Translations under genes and position numbers: made by a program | Shown here: positions 1-9,145 of the stretch, in pieces | Numbering within the stretch: the first letter of the stretch is position 1 | Layout of the letters: each line of letters opens with the position of its first letter | Assembly (NCBI RefSeq): GCF_030283145.1 | Contig: NZ_JASNWE010000001.1 | Location: forward strand, 1,177,751 to 1,241,750 | Source: Actinomadura xylanilytica | GTDB lineage: Bacteria; Actinomycetota; Actinomycetes; Streptosporangiales; Streptosporangiaceae | Length of the DNA stretch: 64,000 nucleotides | Reading direction: 5' to 3' | The notes under the pieces: generated by a model | Seen by the model: the letters and a program-made list of their open reading frames with translations, nothing else | What the model was told of the DNA's origin: nothing | Database searches by the model: none

Positions 1-2
1 CG

Positions 3-797
3 GCCGACGATTACTGCGACGTCTGCGGCGAGCGGATCGGCGGCGCACCCGCCCCCGCCGTCCCGCCCGGTGCGTCGCCGAACGTCGGCGTGAACACCGT
101 CACGCTCCCGAACGCGGCGAACGGCGGCGACATCTGCCCCGACTGCGGGACGCCCGCGAGCGACCGCTTCTGCGAGGAGTGCGGCTACGACTTCGCCACC
201 GGCGGAGGCAAACCCACTGCGCCCCCGACGCCCCCTCCCCCACCACCCGCACCCCCGGCCCCGGCTCCCGTTCCGCCGCCCGCCCCCGTATCCACGCCAG
301 CCCCAGCCCCAGCCCCTGGCCCGGTCCCCACACCGCCGCCACCTCCGGCACCGGCGCAGGCGCAGGGCGGCGGTGCCGAGGGCGGAGCGTGGGTGGCGGT
401 GGTGAACGCGGACCGCGGCTACTACGAGGCGATGCTCGTGGAGAACGAGACGGACGCCTCGGAGATCCCGTTCCCCCCGTACTGCCCCGAGCGGCGCATT
501 CCGCTCGTCGGCGCGCAGGTGCGGATCGGGCGCCGCAGCTCGTCCCAGAACTCCGTGCCCGAGATCGACCTGCGCGAGGCGCCCGAGGACCCCGGCGTGT
601 CGAAGACGCACGCCGTGCTGCTCTACCGTCCTGACCGCGGCTGGGTCCTGGTCGATCCGGGCTCCCTCAACCGGACGTGCCTGAACGGTTCGATCGAGCC
701 CATCCCGCTCAACGTGGAGATCCCGGTCGGCGACGGCGACCGCGTCCATGTGGGCGCCTGGACCACCATCACGCTCAGGAGAGGCGAGGCGACATGA
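3..797 (+). CDS. Zinc-ribbon / FHA domain protein, 5' end outside window
   Basis: The reading frame is already open at base 3, so the start lies upstream. Two CxxC zinc-ribbon pairs are visible: one in the first dozen codons (C-D-V-C-G-E) and a second of the form CPDCG...FCEECG. A long Pro/Ala-rich linker of about 70 residues follows. The C-terminal 100 residues form a forkhead-associated fold, with R-I-G-R, then S-K-T-H (the phosphothreonine-binding loop), then G-S-L-N-R-T-x-x-N-G and a final beta strand. FHA domains bind phosphothreonine peptides made by Ser/Thr kinases. The stop overlaps the next start (ATGA), so this gene is translationally coupled to the GlnX-like gene. A kinase or phosphatase gene upstream of the window is likely but not seen. 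Confidence 0.85.
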   Translation, partial: ADDYCDVCGERIGGAPAPAVPPGASPNVGVNTVTLPNAANGGDICPDCGTPASDRFCEECGYDFATGGGKPTAPPTPPPPPPAPPAPAPVPPPAPVSTPAPAPAPGPVPTPPPPPAPAQAQGGGAEGGAWVAVVNADRGYYEAMLVENETDASEIPFPPYCPERRIPLVGAQVRIGRRSSSQNSVPEIDLREAPEDPGVSKTHAVLLYRPDRGWVLVDPGSLNRTCLNGSIEPIPLNVEIPVGDGDRVHVGAWTTITLRRGEAT

Positions 798-2365
798 CGG
801 CCGTGCCCCAGGCCCCGGCGGTACCTCCCCCCGCACCCCCGCCCGGCGCCGTGTCGCCCGGCGCCGTGTCGCCCGGCGGCGCTCCGCCCCCGCCCGCGCG
901 GGCCGCGCAGGCCGCCGTCCGGCGACGCACGGCGGCCAAGCCCCCGACCGGAGTCGCCCGGCTCCTCCCGCGCACCGTCGCGGGACGGGTCCGGGCGTTG
1001 ACCGGGCTGACGGGGATCGTGCTGGCGGCCGTCCTGGTGATCGTCTGGGTGGCGATCGGCAACGCCCGCGACGGCGTGCGGGTGATCGGCGACGACGCCG
1101 GCCCCCAGGTCGTCAAGACCAGCCGCCTGTACTACAAGCTCACCGAGATGGACGCCCAGCTCGCCAACGCGCTGCTGATCGGCCGGCCGCAGGGCCCGGT
1201 CGACGAGCGCAAGAAGGCGCTGGACGGGTTCGACGACAACCGGCGGCAGGCGGGCGCGGCGCTGCTCGAGGCGTCCAGGCTGGCCGACGAGGACACCGAG
1301 AAGAAGACCGCGCAGGACCTGCTGGACGCCCTCGGCCGGTACGAGTGGCTCGCGGGCCAGGCCATCCTGCTCGACCAGGGGTCCCCAGACGCCCGGCCCA
1401 CGCACGCCGCGGGCCCCCCGAAGCTCCCGGTGATCAAGCGCTACCGGCAGGCGACCGAGCTGATGAAGCTCGACCTGCTGCCCAAGGCCTACAACCTGAC
1501 CCTCGACAACGGCACCCTGGTCCGCCACACCTACGAGGCCAAGCGCGGCGCGGTGCAGACCGGCCAGGTGTGGACGCTGGTCATCGGGCTGCTGCTGCTG
1601 GCGATCCTGGTCGGTTTCCAGGTCTTCCTGACCGCTCGCTTCCGGCGCCTGCTGAACCCCGCGCTCGCGCTGGCGACCGTCGGCACCCTGGTGCTGGTCG
1701 GGGCGAGCTGGGCCGTGCTGGCCGGGCAGGCCGACCATCTCCGCAAGGCCAAGGAGGACGGGTTCGACTCGATCCTCGCGCTCTGGCGGGCCCGCTCCAT
1801 CAGCAACAGCGCCAACGCCGACCGGACCCGATACCTGATCGACCCCGAACTCGCCGACACCTACGAGCAGGTCTACTTCAGCAAGTCCCAGACCGTCCTC
1901 TACCTCAAGGCCGAGAGTCTCACCGCCTACAACCAGGCGCTGCAGGGCCTGCGGCCGGGCAAGGACGAGCAGCTGCCGATCAAGGGCTTCCTCAAGAACG
2001 AGGAGGCGCACTCCTCGCTGCCGGAACAGCACGCCGCGTTCCTCAAGGTCATCAACGACTACCGCGCGTTCCAGCAGAGCGACCGCGACCTCAGGAACCT
2101 GGTGGAGAGCGAGGAGCGGCTGAGCTCGCCGACCGCGGCGCGGACGAAGGCGGTCGCGTCGCGGAGCGCGGCGGCCGATGACTTCGCCGCCTACGACCGG
2201 TCGATGCAGAAACTGATCAACATCCACGACGGGGCGTTCACGCGGGCCGTCGACGCCGCCAAAGGCGGGACCGGCGGCTGGCACGCCGTGCTGCCCGTGG
2301 CGGGGCTGGTCATCTTCGCGCTGGTCCTGATCGGCGTGCGGCCCCGCCTGACCGAGTACCGGTGA
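794..2365 (+). CDS. glnX: GlnX-like four-helix membrane sensor
   Basis: The protein has 523 residues. A Pro/Ala-rich cytoplasmic N-terminus (1-65) leads to TM1 (about 72-90). An extracytoplasmic helical segment follows, then TM2 (258-278) and TM3 (291-312), a second helical extracytoplasmic segment, and TM4 (about 497-517) with a short cytoplasmic tail. This topology and the adjacent glutamate-binding lipoprotein match mycobacterial GlnX, which with GlnH passes an amino-acid signal to the kinase PknG. The ATG at 794 was chosen because it overlaps the upstream stop (ATGA). No enzymatic motif is visible. The family name is inferred from topology and gene order, not from an alignment. Confidence 0.65.
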   Translation: MTAVPQAPAVPPPAPPPGAVSPGAVSPGGAPPPPARAAQAAVRRRTAAKPPTGVARLLPRTVAGRVRALTGLTGIVLAAVLVIVWVAIGNARDGVRVIGDDAGPQVVKTSRLYYKLTEMDAQLANALLIGRPQGPVDERKKALDGFDDNRRQAGAALLEASRLADEDTEKKTAQDLLDALGRYEWLAGQAILLDQGSPDARPTHAAGPPKLPVIKRYRQATELMKLDLLPKAYNLTLDNGTLVRHTYEAKRGAVQTGQVWTLVIGLLLLAILVGFQVFLTARFRRLLNPALALATVGTLVLVGASWAVLAGQADHLRKAKEDGFDSILALWRARSISNSANADRTRYLIDPELADTYEQVYFSKSQTVLYLKAESLTAYNQALQGLRPGKDEQLPIKGFLKNEEAHSSLPEQHAAFLKVINDYRAFQQSDRDLRNLVESEERLSSPTAARTKAVASRSAAADDFAAYDRSMQKLINIHDGAFTRAVDAAKGGTGGWHAVLPVAGLVIFALVLIGVRPRLTEYR

Positions 2366-2372
2366 GGCCGAG

Positions 2373-3257
2373 ATGAGGGAGCCGACCATGCGAGCACGCC
2401 TGACCGGGTCCGCCGCGCTGGCCGCGGCGGTGCTCCTCGCCGCGGGCGCCTGCGGCGTCGCGGGCGCCGAGAGCTCGATCACCGCCAAGGACGAGCTGGT
2501 CGTCGGGGTCAATCCCGACCAGCCGGGCGTCGGTCTGAAGGCCCGGAACGGCGACTACGTGGGCTTCGACCCCGACATCGCCCGCGCGGTCGCCAAAAGG
2601 CTCGGCGGGCCCGCGAAGAAGCTGCGGTTCAAGGCGGTGACCTCCGAGACCCGCGAGCGGATGCTCAAGGACGGCGACGTCGACATGGTGGTGGCCAGCT
2701 ACTCCATCACGCCGGACCGCAAGGCGGACGTGACGTTCGCCGGGCCCTACTACGTCGCCCACCAGGACATCCTCGTCCGCGCCACCGACGCCGCCTCCGT
2801 CCCGGACGTGCGCGGCCTCCGGGGCAAGAGCCTGTGCGAGGTCCCGGGCTCGGTCTCGTTCCCCCGAGTCAAGAAGGAGCGGGGGGTGCCGGTGCGGCCG
2901 GTGAGGGCCGCGAAGGGCTACGGCGAGTGCTTCGACCTGCTGGCGCAGAAGAAGGTCTTCGCGGTGTCCACCGACGACCTGATCCTGGCCGGGCAGGCGG
3001 CGCGGGTGGCCAAGGGCGAGGCCCCGGGCCCGGAGCTGAAGATCGTCAACGCGCCGTTCTCGGAGGAGCCGTACGGCATCGGGGTCCGGAAGGGCGACAT
3101 CGACGGCTGCGAGAAGATCAACAAGGCCATCACGGAGCTCTACCAGCAGACGGCGGCCGGGCGGGACAGCGAGGCGGTGACGCTGCTGAAGAGGTGGTTC
3201 GGCCCCGCCCATCTCAACACCACCTCCACCGTCCCCCAGTTCGAGGGCTGCGACTGA
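2373..3257 (+). CDS. glnH: GlnH-like glutamate-binding lipoprotein
   Basis: This is a family 3 periplasmic amino-acid binding protein of 294 residues. A basic signal peptide ends in a lipobox-like A-G-A-C, so Cys27 is the probable lipidation site. The family core is clear: DELVVGVNPDQPG, the G-F-D-P-D-I-A motif, and D-x-V-V-A-S-Y-S-I-T-P-x-R ahead of the F-A-G-P-Y-Y strand. There is no permease or ATPase gene beside it, and it follows a GlnX-like gene by 7 bases. It is therefore more likely the sensing subunit of a GlnX/GlnH pair than part of an ABC importer. An alternative ATG at 2388 has a good AGGGAG ribosome site; either start gives the same mature protein. Confidence 0.8.
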   Translation: MREPTMRARLTGSAALAAAVLLAAGACGVAGAESSITAKDELVVGVNPDQPGVGLKARNGDYVGFDPDIARAVAKRLGGPAKKLRFKAVTSETRERMLKDGDVDMVVASYSITPDRKADVTFAGPYYVAHQDILVRATDAASVPDVRGLRGKSLCEVPGSVSFPRVKKERGVPVRPVRAAKGYGECFDLLAQKKVFAVSTDDLILAGQAARVAKGEAPGPELKIVNAPFSEEPYGIGVRKGDIDGCEKINKAITELYQQTAAGRDSEAVTLLKRWFGPAHLNTTSTVPQFEGCD

Positions 3258-3452
3258 CCTCCCGGGAACTCCCGAGACCCCCGGGCGACGCGCTGCGACC
3301 GGGTCGCGACGGGCGGCGACCGCGCGGTGCGGATGAGACCGGGTGGTCACTGAGATCAGTCGGTTACGTAAGTGCCGGTCGGCGCCGGTGATCGTAAGTT
3401 ATGGTCGCGATCGTAACCGTTCCGGTGATCACCCGGCCCCTCGAGGAGTGCC

Positions 3453-4634
3453 ATGACGACGGTCATCCTGGTGGTGATGTGCGTCGTGGTCGGGGCGCTG
3501 GAGCTGTACGCCGGGAGGCAGAGCAGGGACCAGGCGCGCGCCTTCGTCCGCCGGATCGACGAGCTGAACGAGCAGGTCACCAAGCAGAACAGCGTGCTGG
3601 TCACGGTGGGCGAGCAGCTCACCGCCGAGCTGGCGAAGGTGAAGCGGGACGTGCTGCCCGCGCTCGACTCGCGGCTGCGGCACAACTCCGGGCAGGTCGA
3701 GGAGCTGGCCGGGCTGGTGCACCAGGCGGACGGGTTCCTGCGCACCCAGGCCGGACGGCTGCACGACCTCGAACAGCAGCGGATCACGCTGGCCGCGCTG
3801 CGCCGCAAGCTGTCAGAGGTCGAGACGTCGGTGCGCGCGGTCACCCGCGACGGCGCCGGCGAGGTCGAGGACAAGGTCGACACGGCGCTGGAGCGGCTGT
3901 CCGACCTCGAACGCGGCGGCGGCGAGATCCTGGAGCTCCAGCGCACCCTGACCCGTACGCTGGAGGACGTCGAGGACGTCGTCGCCGAGCTGCTCCAGTA
4001 CACCGAGGGCGAGCTCGACGACGCGGTCGCCACCGCGCTCGCCGGACGGCCCCGGACGGGCGACGACGGCACGGCGGTGACCGCGACCGGGCGGCTGTGG
4101 ACGCGCGACGGCCGGCTCGACGACATCCTCACCGACATCTACGAGCGGTGCGTGCGCGCCAACCGGCTGAACGTCAGGTTCCGCACGGCCGAGGGCCCCG
4201 GCGACACCACCGGCGACTCCCCCGAACGCCGCCGCTACTTCCTCGGCGGGATGCGCGCCGAGGACCTCACCGGGGCCTTCACCGCGCTGCTCATCTCCAC
4301 CGGCGCCGACCTGCCGCACAACGGCGGCGGCCTCGCCCGCGACCGCCCGCCGCTGCCTCCCGGCCTCGGCCCGGTGCGGGGCCCCGAGGACGAGGCGGCG
4401 CTGAAGGCGCTGCTGCGCACGCTGCACGAGAGCAGCGGCGCGGTCGCGCAGATCGGCCCGCTGATGGCCGTGCGCACCCGTGACGAGCTCCTGTGCGCCG
4501 TGCTGTCGGCGGGGCAGTCGCTGGAGCTGGAGAGCGACGAGGTCTTCTGGGACCCGGCCGCGGCCGGCGACCGGCTCCGCCGCCTGCCCTCCCATCAGCT
4601 CTGGGACCTCACCGGCTGGGCCGCGGCCCCGTAG
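3453..4634 (+). CDS. Membrane-anchored coiled-coil protein, unknown function
   Basis: I do not recognise the family. The 393-residue product starts with one hydrophobic segment (residues 3-19). About 190 residues of heptad-like, charged helix follow, rich in E, L, R and Q, and then a mixed alpha/beta C-terminal half ending in a Trp-rich tail. The form suggests a single-span anchored cytoplasmic protein that oligomerises. It begins 195 bases after glnH with its own upstream region, so it may not share the glnH transcript. Its last 40 bases overlap the 3' end of the convergent gene at 4595-5290. No catalytic motif is visible. Confidence 0.75.
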   Translation: MTTVILVVMCVVVGALELYAGRQSRDQARAFVRRIDELNEQVTKQNSVLVTVGEQLTAELAKVKRDVLPALDSRLRHNSGQVEELAGLVHQADGFLRTQAGRLHDLEQQRITLAALRRKLSEVETSVRAVTRDGAGEVEDKVDTALERLSDLERGGGEILELQRTLTRTLEDVEDVVAELLQYTEGELDDAVATALAGRPRTGDDGTAVTATGRLWTRDGRLDDILTDIYERCVRANRLNVRFRTAEGPGDTTGDSPERRRYFLGGMRAEDLTGAFTALLISTGADLPHNGGGLARDRPPLPPGLGPVRGPEDEAALKALLRTLHESSGAVAQIGPLMAVRTRDELLCAVLSAGQSLELESDEVFWDPAAAGDRLRRLPSHQLWDLTGWAAAP

Positions 4635-5290
4635 GCCCGTACGGTGCGTTCGGTGGGCGCGCCGATGCGCACGAACACCGGGCAGGCGACGGCGCGCGTC
4701 ACCGGGTCGGCCTCCGCGCACAGGCCGATGCCCGCGGCGCGGTCGAGGAACACCACGTTCTCCACCGCCCGCGCCGCCCGCACCGCGTACGGGACCGAGT
4801 CGGAGTCGCCGGTGTCGAACAGCTCCTCGAAGATGAGCCGGCGCGCGTACCGCACCAGCCCGGCGGCGTCCACCACGCGGCTGCCGATCGCGGCCGACGG
4901 CCCGGCGATGACGATGCCGAAGCTCGGGTCCTCCCGGCCGCGCACGTAGATCTCCCGGTCGGGCTCCAGACCGCGGCGCCGGGCGGGCAGGTGCAGGCCG
5001 AACCCGGAGCCGCCGTCGAGGAACGCGGGCGGGCCGAACCCGTCCGGCCCCGGTGTGCCGGCCGACACCCGCAGCGCCCCGCCCGGCACGTTCCAGCCGG
5101 GGAGGTAGACGCCGAGACCGCGGACCAGGAGCCGCCAGACCGGGCGTCCCGTCACATCGGGCGCGAACTCGCCGCGGGCGCCCCGCGCGCCGCCCGCCGG
5201 TCCGGGCCGCGGCCCCGTCCCGGGCCCCTCCGCGCCGTCCATGCCCAACATCATCCGGCGCCCGTGGCGCGCGCACAAGGTCATGGGCAC
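4595..5290 (-). CDS. Conserved-looking hypothetical protein
   Basis: An up to 231-residue product with no family I recognise. A low-complexity Gly/Pro/Arg N-terminus (about 40 residues) precedes a globular alpha/beta part. Recognisable stretches include VTGRPVWRLLVRGLGVYLPG and a late segment with P-V-F-V-R-I-G. ATG codons at 5290, 5254 and 5242 are all possible starts, and none has a strong ribosome site. Codon third positions are strongly G/C as in neighbouring genes, which supports coding. It converges on, and overlaps by 40 bases, the coiled-coil gene. Confidence 0.55.
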   Translation of the reverse strand: MPMTLCARHGRRMMLGMDGAEGPGTGPRPGPAGGARGARGEFAPDVTGRPVWRLLVRGLGVYLPGWNVPGGALRVSAGTPGPDGFGPPAFLDGGSGFGLHLPARRRGLEPDREIYVRGREDPSFGIVIAGPSAAIGSRVVDAAGLVRYARRLIFEELFDTGDSDSVPYAVRAARAVENVVFLDRAAGIGLCAEADPVTRAVACPVFVRIGAPTERTVRAYGAAAQPVRSQS

Positions 5291-5390
5291 AACACCCCCG
5301 CGGCGGGGGACGGCCTACCGTGCGGCCCCTGCGCGCGGGGGTTCGGGTCGGCTACGGTGAAGGTCACCGGATCATGACGAGGGTGCGGCC

Positions 5391-5909
5391 ATGAACATGC
5401 AGGACATGATGGTCTTCCGCGACTCCGGGTCGCGGACCGTCGACAAGTACCTGATGTCCCATGAGGGACGGGTCATCGCGGTCCGGCGGCACCCGGCGGT
5501 GCTGATGTACCCGGTCGCGGTGGTGCTCGGCGGCCTGGTCCTGTGCGGGGTCGCGGGCGTGCTGGTCGGGCTGATCTGGATCTGGTGGCTGTGGCTGCTG
5601 ACGCTGGGCCTCCTGCTCTGGAAGGTTATCGCCTGGTCGATGGAGTTCTTCCTGGTCACCGAGCATCGGGTGATGGTGATCAGCGGCGTGCTCAACCGCG
5701 ACGTGGCGATGATGCCGCTGGCCAAGGTCACCGACATCGCGCTGGAGCGCTCGGTGCTCGGCCGGATGCTCGGCTACGGCGAGTTCGTCATGGAGTCGGC
5801 CGGGCAGAAGCAGGCGCTCCGCAACGTGGGGTTCATGCCCTACCCCGAGCAGCTCTACCTGGAGGTCTCCTCGGTCATCTTCGGAGCCGAGGAGGAGTCC
5901 CCGGACTGA
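5391..5909 (+). CDS. PH-domain (bPH2, DUF304) membrane protein
   Basis: The protein has 172 residues. An N-terminal cytoplasmic segment contains H-E-G-R-V-I-A-V-R-R-H, the usual opening of YdbT-like bacterial PH proteins. Two close membrane helices follow (about 37-60 and 62-82). The PH fold comes next, with F-F-L-V-T-E-H-R-V-M-V-I-S-G-V-L-N-R-D and P-L-A-K-V-T-D-I-A-L-E-R-S, both family hallmarks. The family sits in the cytoplasmic membrane; a molecular role is not established. It stands alone with its own upstream region. Confidence 0.85.
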   Translation: MNMQDMMVFRDSGSRTVDKYLMSHEGRVIAVRRHPAVLMYPVAVVLGGLVLCGVAGVLVGLIWIWWLWLLTLGLLLWKVIAWSMEFFLVTEHRVMVISGVLNRDVAMMPLAKVTDIALERSVLGRMLGYGEFVMESAGQKQALRNVGFMPYPEQLYLEVSSVIFGAEEESPD

Positions 5910-5990
5910 CCGGGCGTTCCGTCCCGTCCGGTCACCACGCGGTTCCGGATGGGCCGGTTATTGCGGACCGGCCGGCGAGTCCATCAGGTC

Positions 5991-6753
5991 ATGAACGGAT
6001 TCTCCGAGGCGCGGCTCGGCCGCCTGCACGAGGTCATGGCCGCGCATGTCGCCCGCGAGCGCGTGCCCGGACTGGTCACCCTGCTCGCCCGGGGCGAGGA
6101 GGTGCACGCCGGCGCGACCGGCGCGCGGTCCTTCGGCGGAGCGCCGATGAGCCGCGACTCGATCTTCCGGATCAGCTCGATGAGCAAGCCGGTCACGGCC
6201 GCGGCGGCGCTGATCCTGATCGAGGAGTGCCGGCTCCGACTCGACGAGCCGGTCGACCGGCTGCTGCCAGAGCTGGCCGATCGCCGGGTGCTGCGCCGTC
6301 CCGACGGCCCGCTCGAGGACACCGAGCCCGCCCGGGCGCGTGGGCCCGCGCCCCGCGTTCCCGGACGGCGCGGCCGGGCCGGTCTCGACGGCCGACGACC
6401 AACTGGCGTTCGCCCGGATGCTGCTCGGCAAGGGCCGGTACGGCACCGAGCGGATCCTGTCGCGGCGGTCGGTCGAGCTGATGACCACCGGGCAGCTCAC
6501 CCCGGCGCAGCGCGCGCGGGAGTTCGGCGACGCGCGTGACTGGGGCTTCGGCGTCTCGGTCGTCACCCGCCGCGACACCCTGTCGGCGACGCCCGGCGCG
6601 TACGGCTGGGACGGCGGCTACGGCACGAGCTGGCAGTCCGACCCCGCCGAGGACCTGATCGCGATCCTGATGACGCAGCGCTTGCAGTACCCGGCGCACA
6701 ACCCCGTCTACCAGGACTTCTGGACCTGCGCCTACCAGTCGCTCGACCGCTGA
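5991..6753 (+). pseudogene. Serine hydrolase (beta-lactamase family) with internal deletion and frameshift
   Basis: The 5' part (5991 to about 6330) encodes the start of a class C beta-lactamase-like hydrolase, including the catalytic S-x-x-K motif (SSMSKPV), and stays open to 6539 in that frame. The 3' part (from about 6340 to 6753, next frame) encodes its C-terminus: PAFPDG, V-S-T-A-D-D, then the W-G-G-Y-G-T-S-W motif. Relatives have roughly 150-200 residues between these points, including the Y-x-N catalytic motif. These are absent, and the two parts are out of frame. The segment cannot encode an active enzyme. The flanking genes look intact, so this is local decay or an assembly deletion. 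Confidence 0.75.
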
Positions 6754-6787
6754 CCCCAGCGCCGCGGCGCCGAGGACGGGGCGGCGG

Positions 6788-8254
6788 TCACGAGTCGAAA
6801 CCCAGGCCGAAGCGGTCGAGGGCGCGCAGCCACAGCCCGCGGCGGCCCGCGTTGCGGTCGGCGCGGGCCATCTCGCGGCGGGTCAGCTCGATCACCCCGT
6901 AGCGGAGCGGCTCGGGCGGGAACGGGACCGGCTTGGAGCGGACCATCTCCAGACGGGTGCGCTCGGTCTCCTCCCCCGGGGCCAGGCCGACGCCGAGGAG
7001 GTCGAGCATGACGTCGGCGCCGAAGCGGGTCGCGCCGACGCCGAGCCCGGTGTAGCCCGCCGCATAGGCGAGCCTGCGGTCGTGCGCCGAGCCGTAGAAG
7101 GCGCAGAAGCGCGTGCAGGTGTCCACCACGCCGCCCCACGCGTGGCTGAAGCGGATCCCTTCGAGCTGCGGGAACGTGGTGAAGAAGTGCCGCGCGAGGG
7201 TGGCGAACGTGGCCGGCCGGTGCTCCAGCCCGGGGCGCAGCCCGTTGCCGAAATGGTAGATCGCGTCGTAGCCGCCCCACACGATCCGGCCGTCCGCCGT
7301 CAGCCGGTAGTAGTGGAACTGGTTGGCGCTGTCGCCGAGCCCCTGCCGGTGCCGCCATCCGATCGCCGCGCGCTGCTCCGCCGAGAGCGGCTCGGTCACC
7401 AGCGCGTAGTCGTACACCGGCACCAGGTAGCCGCGCAGCCGCCTGAGCAGCGACGGGAACGCGCCGGAGGCGAGCGCGACGCGGTGCGCGGTGACCGAAC
7501 CGGACGCCGCGGCGAGATGCAGCGGCCCGGCTCCGGCTCCGGCCCAGCGTCCGCGACGTCCGCCCAGGGCTCCTCCGCCTCTGGCGGGCTCGGCGCGGAG
7601 GCCCGTCACCCGGGTGTTCTCGTGGATGCGGACGCCGAGCGCGCGGCACGCGTCCGCGAGGCCCCAGGCGAGCTTGGCCGGATGCAGCATCGCGACGCTG
7701 TCGCGGTCCCACAGGGCGCCCAGGTACGTGGGCGAGGCGACCTCGGCGCGGGCCCCCTCGGCGCTCAGCAGCATCGGCTGCCAGCCGAGCTCGAACGCGA
7801 TCTCGGCCTCCTCGGCGAGGGCGGGGAGGTGCCACTCCTCGGTCGCGACGCTCATCTCGCCGGTGAGCTCCCACTCGGCGTCGATCCGGTGCCGTCGCAG
7901 CGTGTCGCCGATGGCCCGCAGGTTGTCCCAGCCGAGCCGCTCCAGGTCGGGCATGTCGTCCGGCCAGCGCTCCAGGCCGTTGCGGAGCCCGTGGGTGAGG
8001 CTCGCCGAGCAGAACCCGCCATTGCGGCCGGACGCGGCGCCGCCGATCCGGCCGGCCTCCAGCAGCACCACGTCGAGCGACGGGTCGCGCTCCTTGGCCA
8101 TCAGCGCCGTCCAGAGCCCGCCGTAGCCGCCGCCGACGACGGCGAGGTCACAGGTCACCGCGCCGGACAACGCGGGCGACGGGGCCGGACGGGCCGGATC
8201 GTCCAGCCAGAACGGCGCCGGCTCGGCCTCGGCGAGCGCCTTCACCACGTCCAC
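6788..8254 (-). CDS. FAD-dependent amine oxidase (PuuB/DAO family)
   Basis: This is a DAO-family flavoprotein of about 488 residues. The dinucleotide-binding motif V-V-G-G-G-Y-G-G-L is near residue 40, and G-G-A-A-S-G-R-N-G-G-F follows as in gamma-glutamylputrescine oxidase. The C-terminal FAD contact is A-G-Y-T-G-L-G-V-G-A-T. It is the last gene of the leftward pot operon, so oxidation of a polyamine or its gamma-glutamyl conjugate is the likely job. I chose the GTG at 8254 because GGGGGAGAGGA lies 5 bases upstream. An ATG at 8302 is also in frame but has no ribosome site. Confidence 0.8.
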   Translation of the reverse strand: MDVVKALAEAEPAPFWLDDPARPAPSPALSGAVTCDLAVVGGGYGGLWTALMAKERDPSLDVVLLEAGRIGGAASGRNGGFCSASLTHGLRNGLERWPDDMPDLERLGWDNLRAIGDTLRRHRIDAEWELTGEMSVATEEWHLPALAEEAEIAFELGWQPMLLSAEGARAEVASPTYLGALWDRDSVAMLHPAKLAWGLADACRALGVRIHENTRVTGLRAEPARGGGALGGRRGRWAGAGAGPLHLAAASGSVTAHRVALASGAFPSLLRRLRGYLVPVYDYALVTEPLSAEQRAAIGWRHRQGLGDSANQFHYYRLTADGRIVWGGYDAIYHFGNGLRPGLEHRPATFATLARHFFTTFPQLEGIRFSHAWGGVVDTCTRFCAFYGSAHDRRLAYAAGYTGLGVGATRFGADVMLDLLGVGLAPGEETERTRLEMVRSKPVPFPPEPLRYGVIELTRREMARADRNAGRRGLWLRALDRFGLGFDS

Positions 8255-8353
8255 GATGTTCCTCTCCCCCGTGTGTCCGGAATCAGCATCCCGTCCGGGC
8301 AAAGCCCACGCGCTCGCCCTCGCTCACCGCTCACCGGCCGCTCGCGCCGCGGG

Positions 8354-9145
8354 TCAGCGGCGGCGCGCGGCGCGGCGGGCCAGCACCACCGCGATCACGA
8401 TGCCGACCATGAAGATCAGCGTGCCCATCACATTGACCTGCGGCGGCGTCCCGGTCCTGGTCGAACCGTAGATCCACAGCGGGAACGTGACAGTGGCGCC
8501 GCCGGTGAAGCCGGTGATGACGACGTCGTCGATCGAGAGCACGAACGCCAGCAGCGCCCCCGCCGCCACCCCCGGCCTGAGCATCGGCAGCGTGACCAGC
8601 CGGAACCGGGTCCACGGGCCGGCTCCGAGGTCCCGCGCGGCCTCGTCCACCGAGGGGTCCAGCCCGGCCGCCCTGGCCCGGACGGTCACCGCCACGAACG
8701 CCACCGAGAACATCACATGCGCGGCCAGGACGGTCGGATAACCGCGCGGCAGGCCGAAGGTGACGAACATCGACAGCAGCGAGGCGCCCATCACCAGTTC
8801 CGGGCACGCGATCGCCATGAGCAGGAGCAGGGTCGCCGCGCCCCGGCCGCGAAACCGGTACCGGCCGAGGGCGAGCCCGGCCAGGGTGCCGAGCACGGTG
8901 CTGATCGCGGTGCTGAACAGCGCGATGGTCAGCGAGTTCAGCACCGCCGTGGTGAGGTCGGCCTTGTCGAACAGGTGGGTGTACCACTTGAGCGTGAACC
9001 CCTCCCAGCGGAAGTTCTGCCGGCTTCGGGTGTCGTTGAACCCGAAGAGGACCATGACGGCGATCGGCAGCACCAGCCACGCGATCAGCGCCAGCGTGTA
9101 GACCCGCAGAACGCGGGGCCCGGTCCGGGCGGGGGCACCGGTCAT
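8354..9145 (-). CDS. potC: Polyamine ABC transporter permease (PotC-type)
   Basis: A 263-residue inner-membrane permease with six hydrophobic helices. It has the EAA loop D-E-A-A-R-D-L-G-A-G-x-W that contacts the ATPase, and P-E-L-V-M-G-A-S-L-L as in PotC/YdcV proteins. Its ATG overlaps the stop of potB by four bases (ATGA), which indicates translational coupling. It works with PotA, PotB and PotD to import spermidine or putrescine. The substrate is inferred from the family and from the adjacent amine oxidase. Confidence 0.88.
   Translation of the reverse strand: MTGAPARTGPRVLRVYTLALIAWLVLPIAVMVLFGFNDTRSRQNFRWEGFTLKWYTHLFDKADLTTAVLNSLTIALFSTAISTVLGTLAGLALGRYRFRGRGAATLLLLMAIACPELVMGASLLSMFVTFGLPRGYPTVLAAHVMFSVAFVAVTVRARAAGLDPSVDEAARDLGAGPWTRFRLVTLPMLRPGVAAGALLAFVLSIDDVVITGFTGGATVTFPLWIYGSTRTGTPPQVNVMGTLIFMVGIVIAVVLARRAARRR

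Noticed and set aside
623..2512. 629-codon leftward frame opposite the GlnX-like gene
   Set aside because: It is antisense to a membrane protein with clear helices, and its translation has no recognisable domain.
5295..5309. CCCCCG-CGG-CGGGGG hairpin as terminator
   Set aside because: A six-base stem with no T-run, upstream rather than downstream of the adjacent genes. Probably chance in GC-rich DNA.
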